This document shows positions 13,935-19,531 of a stretch of DNA of 19,531 nt, piece after piece. Both the position numbers and the translations under genes were made by a program. Each line of letters starts with the position of its first letter. Within the stretch, counting starts at the first letter, position 1. The notes beneath the pieces are model-generated. The model saw only the letters and a program-made list of their open reading frames with translations. It did not search any database and had not been told where the DNA came from. The stretch lies in contig JANYFH010000033.1 in assembly GCA_025362705.1 (NCBI GenBank), positions 1-19,531 on the forward strand. Direction: 5' to 3'. The stretch comes from Betaproteobacteria bacterium (GTDB taxonomy: Bacteria; Pseudomonadota; Gammaproteobacteria; Burkholderiales; Usitatibacteraceae).

Positions 13935-14411
13935 ATGCCTGAAGGTGGTGTTTCGCAACAAGGTTTTGTTACCACGTCACTCGATAGCGTGCTCAACTGG
14001 GCGCGCACTGGCTCGATGTGGCCAATGACCTTTGGTCTTGCCTGTTGCGCTGTGGAGATGATGCATGCGGGGGCGTCGCGCTACGATCTCGACCGTTTCG
14101 GCATTGTGTTTCGTCCCAGTCCCCGGCAGTCTGATGTCATGATCGTTGCCGGCACGCTCTGCAACAAAATGGCGCCAGCATTGCGCAAGGTCTACGATCA
14201 GATGGCTGAGCCACGTTGGGTAATTTCGATGGGTTCCTGCGCCAATGGTGGCGGCTATTACCACTATTCATACTCGGTTGTGCGTGGCTGCGACCGCATC
14301 GTGCCGGTGGATATTTACGTTCCCGGTTGCCCGCCGACAGCAGAGGCATTGCTCTACGGACTTATTCAGCTGCAAAACAAAATCAAGCGCACCAATACGA
14401 TTGCCCGCTAA
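13935..14411 (+). CDS. nuoB: NADH-quinone oxidoreductase subunit B
   Basis: NuoB carries iron-sulfur cluster N2, the last electron donor to quinone in complex I. The 158-residue product has the cluster ligands in TFGLACCAVEMMHA (two adjacent Cys), SMGSCANGGGYYHYS and VPGCPPTAEAL. ATG 13935 is preceded by GGAGAA at six bases and gives the family start MPEGGVSQQGFVTTS; an upstream in-frame ATG at 13896 has no such support. It sits in a gene row with nuoA and nuoC. Confidence 0.96.
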   Translation: MPEGGVSQQGFVTTSLDSVLNWARTGSMWPMTFGLACCAVEMMHAGASRYDLDRFGIVFRPSPRQSDVMIVAGTLCNKMAPALRKVYDQMAEPRWVISMGSCANGGGYYHYSYSVVRGCDRIVPVDIYVPGCPPTAEALLYGLIQLQNKIKRTNTIAR

Positions 14412-14413
14412 AA

Positions 14414-15010
14414 ATGTCTCCAAAACTTAATAGGCTGAAGGCTGGCATTGAGGCTGTGTTGGGCGCACGCGTGGCAAAGCTCTTTCATGAGAAGGGTGAG
14501 CTAATCGTCGAAATCAAGGCCGATGACCTCATCGGGGTCATGACAACGCTGCGCGATGACCCCGCCTTCGCGTTTAGCCAGTTGATTGATGCCAGCGGCA
14601 TGGACTACGCCGACTTTGCGGAAGCATGGGACGGTGCGCGCTTCGCCGTTGTCTACCAGCTACTGTCCATCGTGCATAACTGGCGCTTGCGTGCGCGCTG
14701 TTTTTGCGCAGACGATGATTTTCCGATTGTCGATTCCGTGAATGATATTTGGTCATCCGCGAACTGGTATGAACGGGAAGCATTTGACCTCTATGGCATC
14801 GTCTTCAATGGCCACCCTGACCTGCGTCGCATTCTCACCGACTACGGATTCGTTGGTCATCCATTCCGCAAGGATTTCCCGGTGATGGGAAACGTCGAGA
14901 TGCGTTACGACCCGGAACAGCAGCGTGTGGTTTACCAGCCGGTGACGATAGAGCCGCGTGAAATTGTGCCGCGTGTCATCCGTGAAGAACACTATGCAGA
15001 GCGGAAATAG
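14414..15010 (+). CDS. nuoC: NADH-quinone oxidoreductase subunit C
   Basis: NuoC is a peripheral-arm subunit of complex I that binds NuoD and NuoB. The 198-residue protein shows the conserved YQLLSIVHNWRLRARCF and the signature WYEREAFDLYGIVFNGHPDL with RILTDYGFVGHPFRKDFP. ATG 14414 begins two bases after the nuoB stop. The open frame extends upstream into nuoB, but that part is a shadow. NuoC and NuoD are separate here, unlike the NuoCD fusion of enterobacteria. Confidence 0.96.
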   Translation: MSPKLNRLKAGIEAVLGARVAKLFHEKGELIVEIKADDLIGVMTTLRDDPAFAFSQLIDASGMDYADFAEAWDGARFAVVYQLLSIVHNWRLRARCFCADDDFPIVDSVNDIWSSANWYEREAFDLYGIVFNGHPDLRRILTDYGFVGHPFRKDFPVMGNVEMRYDPEQQRVVYQPVTIEPREIVPRVIREEHYAERK

Positions 15011-15012
15011 TC

Positions 15013-16266
15013 GTGCCTGAAATCAAAAACTACACGATGAATTTTGGCCCGCAGCATCCCGCCGCGCACGGTGTGTTGCGGCTGGTGCTGGAGCTCGATG
15101 GCGAAGTGGTTCAACGCGCTGATCCACATATCGGCTTGCTCCATCGCGCGACCGAAAAACTCGCCGAGACCCGCACTTATATTCAGAATCTTCCGTATAT
15201 GGATCGCCTCGACTACGTGTCGATGATGGTCAATGAGCACGCCTATGTGATGGCGATTGAAAAGCTCATGGGTGTCGATGTTCCCGAGCGCGCCCAATAT
15301 ATCCGTGTAATGTTTGACGAGATTACCCGCATCCTGAATCATCTGCTGTGGCTGGGTGCGCATGCGCTGGACGTAGGCGCCATGACAGTTTTCCTTTACG
15401 CTTTCCGCGAGCGCGAAGACCTGATGGATATCTACGAGGCAGTTTCTGGCGCGCGCATGCACGCGGCCTATTACCGTCCGGGTGGCGTGTATCGGGATCT
15501 GCCGGAACGTATGCCCCAGTACACCGTTACTCACGGTCGCAACGCTGCCGCGATCACGAAAATGAATGAAAATCGTCAAGGCTCGCTGCTCGATTTCATC
15601 GACGACTTCACGAAAAGATTCCCGGCATACGTTGACGATTACGAAACCTTGTTGACGGACAACCGTATCTGGAAACAACGGCTGGTCGGCATTGGCGTTG
15701 TCACGCCGGAACGCGCGCAGAATCTGGGATTCACCGGCCCCATGTTGCGTGGCTCAGGCATTGCCTGGGATTTGCGCAAAAAACAGCCTTATGAAGTTTA
15801 TGATCGTCTTGATTTTGATATCCCCATCGGCACCAACGGCGATTCTTATGATCGTTATCTGGTGCGCATTCAGGAATTTCGCGAATCGAACAAGATTATC
15901 AAGCAGTGTGTCGACTGGCTGCGCAAGAATCCAGGCCCCGTCATCAGTGATGACCACAAAGTAGCGCCGCCATCGCGCGAGAACATGAAATCCAATATGG
16001 AAGAGTTGATTCATCACTTCAAACTCTTTACCGAAGGCTTTCACGTACCTCCGGGCGAGACCTATGCCGCGGTAGAACATCCGAAAGGCGAATTTGGTAT
16101 CTATCTGGTTTCCGACGGCGCCAACAAGCCTTACCGCTTGAAGATTCGTGCGCCAGGATTTCCGCACCTGGCGGCACTCGATGAAATGTCCCGGGGCCAC
16201 ATGATCGCCGACGTGGTCACGATTATCGGCACACAGGATATCGTGTTCGGGGAGATTGACAGGTGA
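15013..16266 (+). CDS. nuoD: NADH-quinone oxidoreductase subunit D
   Basis: NuoD forms much of the quinone-binding pocket of complex I and is related to the large subunit of NiFe hydrogenases. The 417-residue protein begins VPEIKNYTMNFGPQHPAAHG and contains the quinone-site motif GPQHPAAHGVLRL, LLHRATEKLAE, ILNHLLWLGAHALDVGAMT and a C-terminus ending DIVFGEIDR, as in the family. It starts with GTG two bases after the nuoC stop. It is followed, seven bases after its TGA, by a cupin gene rather than nuoE. Confidence 0.96.
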   Translation: MPEIKNYTMNFGPQHPAAHGVLRLVLELDGEVVQRADPHIGLLHRATEKLAETRTYIQNLPYMDRLDYVSMMVNEHAYVMAIEKLMGVDVPERAQYIRVMFDEITRILNHLLWLGAHALDVGAMTVFLYAFREREDLMDIYEAVSGARMHAAYYRPGGVYRDLPERMPQYTVTHGRNAAAITKMNENRQGSLLDFIDDFTKRFPAYVDDYETLLTDNRIWKQRLVGIGVVTPERAQNLGFTGPMLRGSGIAWDLRKKQPYEVYDRLDFDIPIGTNGDSYDRYLVRIQEFRESNKIIKQCVDWLRKNPGPVISDDHKVAPPSRENMKSNMEELIHHFKLFTEGFHVPPGETYAAVEHPKGEFGIYLVSDGANKPYRLKIRAPGFPHLAALDEMSRGHMIADVVTIIGTQDIVFGEIDR

Positions 16267-16273
16267 ATCAGCG

Positions 16274-16747
16274 ATGAGGGTTATCGATAGCAGAGTTGTG
16301 AATATCGACCAACTCAAGCTTGAGCACTTCGAGAATGGTGAGAAATTCGCCTGCGATGCTGTACGCATTGGTCCGCTACTGGGCGCGAAGGATCTTGGTT
16401 TCTCGTATGACGTGGTTTCACCGGGTAAACGCTCATGCCCGTTTCACAGTCATCGCGGAGAAGAAGAGATGTTTTTTATCGTTGCCGGCAACGGCACGCT
16501 TCGATATGGCAGCGAAACACGCAAAGTTCGCGCCGGAGACTTCATTTGTTGTCCAACAGGTGGCCCGGAGACAGCGCATCAGCTCATCAACGATTCTGAA
16601 GCTGCGCTTGCCTATATTTCGGTGAGCACCATGCTGCCTGCAGAAGTGTGCGAATACCCGGACTCGGGCAAGATTGGTGCTTTCGGTGGTGGATTGCGCC
16701 ATATGACGCACCCCTCTGACCATGTCGATTACTGGAAGGGAGAGTAG
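16274..16747 (+). CDS. Cupin domain protein inside the nuo operon
   Basis: The 157-residue protein is a single-domain cupin. Motif 1 is GKRSCPFHSHRGEEEMFFIVAG, with the metal ligands His-x-His and a following Glu. Motif 2 is GDFICCPTGGPETAHQLIN, with its His. All ligands are present, so it can probably bind a metal. The enzymatic or binding role is unknown. ATG 16274 has AGGTGA at seven bases, formed in part by the end of nuoD; an upstream TTG at 16256 would overlap nuoD. The stop lies four bases before the nuoE start, so it is certainly cotranscribed with the complex I genes, although it is not a known complex I subunit. Confidence 0.88.
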   Translation: MRVIDSRVVNIDQLKLEHFENGEKFACDAVRIGPLLGAKDLGFSYDVVSPGKRSCPFHSHRGEEEMFFIVAGNGTLRYGSETRKVRAGDFICCPTGGPETAHQLINDSEAALAYISVSTMLPAEVCEYPDSGKIGAFGGGLRHMTHPSDHVDYWKGE

Positions 16748-16751
16748 CGTC

Positions 16752-17225
16752 GTGTTGTCGCCCCAAGCCAAACAGAAAATTGATCGCGAACTGACCAAAT
16801 ATCCGGCAGACCAAAAACAGTCTGCGGTGATGTCGGCGCTCGCTATCGTACAGGACGAATACGGTTGGCTATCCAGTGAAGTCATGGACGAGGTCGCACA
16901 ATATCTCGGCATGCCGCAGATTGCGGTGTATGAAGTTGCGACCTTTTACAACATGTACAACCTGAAACCGATGGGCAAAAGCAAGATTACGGTATGCACA
17001 AACCTGCCTTGCGCACTGTCCGGCGGCGTGGACGCTGCGGAGTATCTGAAAAAGAAACTGGGCGTCGATTGGCGGGAGACCACCGCAGACGGCAACTTTA
17101 CGCTGGTCGAAGGTGAGTGTATGGGCGCCTGTGGTGACGCACCTGTATTGCTGGTGAACAACAAGCGCATGTGCAGCTTCATGTCCAACGAAAAGCTCGA
17201 TAAGCTGATTGAGGAGCTGAAGTGA
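16752..17225 (+). CDS. nuoE: NADH-quinone oxidoreductase subunit E
   Basis: NuoE carries the [2Fe-2S] cluster N1a in the NADH-oxidising module of complex I. The 157-residue product has the conserved KYPADQKQSAVMSALAIVQ and ATFYNMYNLKPMGK, and the cluster ligands in CTNLPC and CMGACGDAP. GTG 16752 is preceded by GGAAGGGAG and gives the typical family start LSPQAKQKIDRE. ATG 16722 is in frame but would overlap the cupin gene by 26 bases. Its TGA overlaps the nuoF ATG. Confidence 0.95.
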   Translation: MLSPQAKQKIDRELTKYPADQKQSAVMSALAIVQDEYGWLSSEVMDEVAQYLGMPQIAVYEVATFYNMYNLKPMGKSKITVCTNLPCALSGGVDAAEYLKKKLGVDWRETTADGNFTLVEGECMGACGDAPVLLVNNKRMCSFMSNEKLDKLIEELK

Positions 17226-18574
17226 TGGCCGAATTTGCCAAAACCTTCGACTACGGCCCAGATGCAATCATCCTGAAAGGTCTGGACGGCAGTAACTGGC
17301 GTTTGAAAGACTATGAGTCGCGTGCTGGTTATGCAGCGCTGAAGAAAATTCTTCGGGATGGGCTGAAACCCGAAGATGTCATTGCAGAGGTCAAAAAATC
17401 GGCCCTGCGCGGACGTGGTGGCGCCGGCTTTCCAACCGGCTTGAAATGGAGTTTCATGCCACGCTCGTTTCCGGGTGCGAAATATCTCGTCTGCAATTCG
17501 GACGAAGGTGAACCCGGTACATTCAAGGATCGCGACATCCTCCGTTATAACCCGCACGTGCTGATCGAAGGCATGATCATCGCAGCGTATGCGATGGGTA
17601 TCGCGGTTGGATACAACTACATCCATGGCGAAATCTGGTCGGATTACGATCGGTTTGAAGAAGCATTGGAGGAAGCGCGCGCCGCAGGTTATCTGGGCGA
17701 AAAAATTCTCGGTACAGATTTCTCGTTTCAGTTGCACGCATTCCACGGCTTTGGGGCTTACATCTGCGGCGAAGAAACTGCCCTGCTCGAATCGATTGAA
17801 GGCAAGAAGGGACAACCGCGTTTCAAGCCGCCATTTCCCGCCAGTTTTGGCCTGTATGGCAAGCCCACGACGATCAACAACACTGAGACCTTCGCCGCTG
17901 TCCCCTACATCATTCGCGAGGGGGGCGAAGCATTCCTGAATCTCGGCAAACCGAACAACGGCGGGACGAAACTGTTTTCAGTATCAGGCAATGTGGCGCG
18001 TCCCGGTAACTATGAGGTCAAGCTTGGTACGCCGTTCGCCAAGCTGCTTGAAATGGCTGGCGGTATGCGTGGAGGCAGGAAAATCAAGGGTGTCATTCCT
18101 GGTGGATCCTCAATGCCCGTCATCAAGGGCGACGTCATGATGTCCATTGACATGGACTATGATTCCATCGCCAAGGCCGGGTCAATGCTTGGCTCGGGTG
18201 CGGTCATCGTGATGGATGAAGATACCTGCATGGTTAAAGCTGCTGAGCGGCTGGCTTATTTTTACTTTGAAGAATCCTGCGGCCAATGCACGCCATGCCG
18301 CGAGGGCACCGGCTGGCTGTATCGCATTATTCATCGCATTGAACACGGGCTGGGAAGACAGGAGGACCTGGATCTCCTGCTCAATCTGGCCGACCAGATT
18401 CAGGGCCGCACCATTTGTGCGCTCGGTGACGCTGCGGCGATGCCGGTGCGCGCGTTCGTCAAAAACTATCGCGAAGAATTCGAGTACCACATCGCGCACA
18501 AACGCTGCATGGTTGGGCCTGGTGGATACTCAACCCGGCATGTGGCTGAATCACTCGCAATGGCGGCAGAGTAA
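17225..18574 (+). CDS. nuoF: NADH-quinone oxidoreductase subunit F
   Basis: NuoF binds NADH and FMN and carries cluster N3, so it is where electrons enter complex I. The 449-residue protein has the nucleotide-binding loop GRGGAGFPTGLKWSF, the flavin region CNSDEGEPGTFKDRD and YICGEETALLESIEGKKG, and the [4Fe-4S] ligands in SCGQCTPCREGTGW with a fourth Cys in TICALGDAAAMP. The ATG overlaps the nuoE stop as TGATG. A GTG three bases earlier is possible. Confidence 0.97.
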   Translation: MAEFAKTFDYGPDAIILKGLDGSNWRLKDYESRAGYAALKKILRDGLKPEDVIAEVKKSALRGRGGAGFPTGLKWSFMPRSFPGAKYLVCNSDEGEPGTFKDRDILRYNPHVLIEGMIIAAYAMGIAVGYNYIHGEIWSDYDRFEEALEEARAAGYLGEKILGTDFSFQLHAFHGFGAYICGEETALLESIEGKKGQPRFKPPFPASFGLYGKPTTINNTETFAAVPYIIREGGEAFLNLGKPNNGGTKLFSVSGNVARPGNYEVKLGTPFAKLLEMAGGMRGGRKIKGVIPGGSSMPVIKGDVMMSIDMDYDSIAKAGSMLGSGAVIVMDEDTCMVKAAERLAYFYFEESCGQCTPCREGTGWLYRIIHRIEHGLGRQEDLDLLLNLADQIQGRTICALGDAAAMPVRAFVKNYREEFEYHIAHKRCMVGPGGYSTRHVAESLAMAAE

Positions 18575-18576
18575 TC

Positions 18577-19531
18577 ATGGTCAATCTTGAAATCGACGGC
18601 ACAGTTGTATCGGTGGAAAACGGCTCCACGGTGATGGAAGCCGCGAACAAGCTCGGCACGTTCATTCCGCATTTTTGCTACCACAAGAAATTGTCGATAG
18701 CAGCGAACTGCCGCATGTGCCTGGTGCAGGTTGAAAAAGCCCCCAAGCCATTGCCCGCTTGCGCCACGCCCGCGACTGAAGGAATGAAGGTTCAGACCAA
18801 CTCCCAATACGCCAAGACCGCGCAAGCCGGTGTGATGGAATTTCTGCTCATCAATCATCCGCTCGATTGTCCTATTTGTGATCAAGGTGGTGAATGTCAG
18901 TTGCAGGATCTTGCGGTTGGTTATGGCGGGTCCGCGTCGCGTTATCAGGAAGAAAAGCGCGTCGTTGTAAACAAGAATCTGGGACCGTTGATTTCAACCG
19001 ATATGACGCGCTGCATTCACTGCACTCGTTGCGTACGCTTTGGCCAGGAAGTCGCCGGCGTGATGGAACTCGGCCAGGCGGGTCGCGGCGAGCACTCTGA
19101 AATTCTCGCATTCGTGGGCCAGACGGTCGATTCTGAATTGTCGGGCAACATGATCGATTTGTGTCCGGTCGGTGCGCTTACTTCCAAACCATTCCGCTAT
19201 ACCGCGCGAAGCTGGGAACTATCCCGCCGAAAATCGGTGTCGCCGCATGATGGTTTGGGTTCCAATCTTGTTGTGCAGGTCAAACAGGATCGCGTAATGC
19301 GGGTTTTGCCGCTTGAGAACGAAGCCATCAACGAATGCTGGCTCTCGGATAAAGATCGTTTTTCGTATGAAGGGCTGAATTCGGAAGACCGGCTCACGCG
19401 GCCCCTGATCAAACAGGGCGGCATGTGGATGGAAGTGGACTGGCCGCAGGCGCTTGAGTTTGTGGCGCATGGTTTGAAAGACATCAAGGCTACACATGGT
19501 GCCGAATCAATTGCAGCGCTGGCATCGCCGC
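18577..19531 (+). CDS. nuoG: NADH-quinone oxidoreductase subunit G, N-terminal part (3' end outside window)
   Basis: The frame starts at ATG 18577, two bases after nuoF, and runs open to the right edge, giving 318 residues of a protein that is usually about 770-900 residues. NuoG carries several iron-sulfur clusters in the peripheral arm of complex I. Visible ligands are Cys34, 45, 48 and 62 for N1b; His94, Cys98, 101 and 107 (HPLDCPICDQGGECQ) for N5; and Cys146, 149, 152 and 196 (CIHCTRC and LCPVGA) for N4. The start of the molybdopterin-oxidoreductase-like domain follows (DGLGSNLVVQVKQDRVMRV). Nothing is missing in the visible part. The truncation is only the window edge. Confidence 0.96.
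   Translation, partial: MVNLEIDGTVVSVENGSTVMEAANKLGTFIPHFCYHKKLSIAANCRMCLVQVEKAPKPLPACATPATEGMKVQTNSQYAKTAQAGVMEFLLINHPLDCPICDQGGECQLQDLAVGYGGSASRYQEEKRVVVNKNLGPLISTDMTRCIHCTRCVRFGQEVAGVMELGQAGRGEHSEILAFVGQTVDSELSGNMIDLCPVGALTSKPFRYTARSWELSRRKSVSPHDGLGSNLVVQVKQDRVMRVLPLENEAINECWLSDKDRFSYEGLNSEDRLTRPLIKQGGMWMEVDWPQALEFVAHGLKDIKATHGAESIAALASP

Noticed and set aside
14216..14413. Longer nuoC start inside nuoB
   Set aside because: The extra sequence is out of frame with and inside nuoB, is Arg/Trp-rich and unlike NuoC, whereas ATG 14414 gives the family start.
1..19531. CRISPR array or prophage
   Set aside because: No regularly spaced repeats and no phage structural, integrase or lysis genes are visible.

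Overview
The window looks like a chromosomal segment of a betaproteobacterium; the genus cannot be told from the sequence. The evidence is the gene order ftsH-folP-glmM followed by tpiA-secG-tRNA-Leu(GAG)-nuoABCDEFG, together with the protein sequences themselves. Both ends are cut inside genes: ftsH at the left, which lacks its ATPase part, and nuoG at the right, which lacks its C-terminal part.

Layout. (1) 1-3058, + strand housekeeping block: the FtsH protease domain, a strong terminator, then folP (folate synthesis) and glmM (cell-wall precursor synthesis). (2) 3107-6196, a stress-type module lying between two direct copies of a 44-bp repeat: a minus-strand ECF sigma/zinc-finger anti-sigma pair, diverging from a plus-strand pair encoding a Tat-exported metallophosphoesterase and a Tat-exported CuA-type cupredoxin. 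Two back-to-back GGAATAAA-type promoters lie between the pairs. A MITE-like 164-bp element sits in the predicted 5' leader of the sigma gene. (3) 6525-11934, an export and signalling module: an HlyD/CvaA-type adaptor, a C39 peptidase-ABC exporter, a 44-residue double-glycine peptide gene on the opposite strand at 9841-9975, a perfect CRP-like palindrome, and a divergent TPR-HD-GYP protein. (4) 12043-19531, a housekeeping block: tpiA with a clear promoter, secG, tRNA-Leu, and the NADH dehydrogenase I operon with an unexpected cupin gene between nuoD and nuoE.

The most interesting part is region 3. The peptide has a classic Gly-Gly leader (38 residues) and a predicted mature core of only six residues (SAAVCF). 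Its stop codon overlaps the stop codon of the exporter tail to tail. Its start faces a shared regulatory region with a protein that combines a TPR-rich N-terminus with an intact c-di-GMP phosphodiesterase (HD-GYP) domain. The likely picture is that the C39 exporter trims and exports the peptide. A more speculative reading is a secreted-peptide to c-di-GMP signalling circuit, with the TPR part as a candidate peptide receptor. No outer-membrane (TolC-like) partner is encoded in the window.

Regions 2 and 3 together look like about 9 kb of accessory DNA placed between two core blocks.
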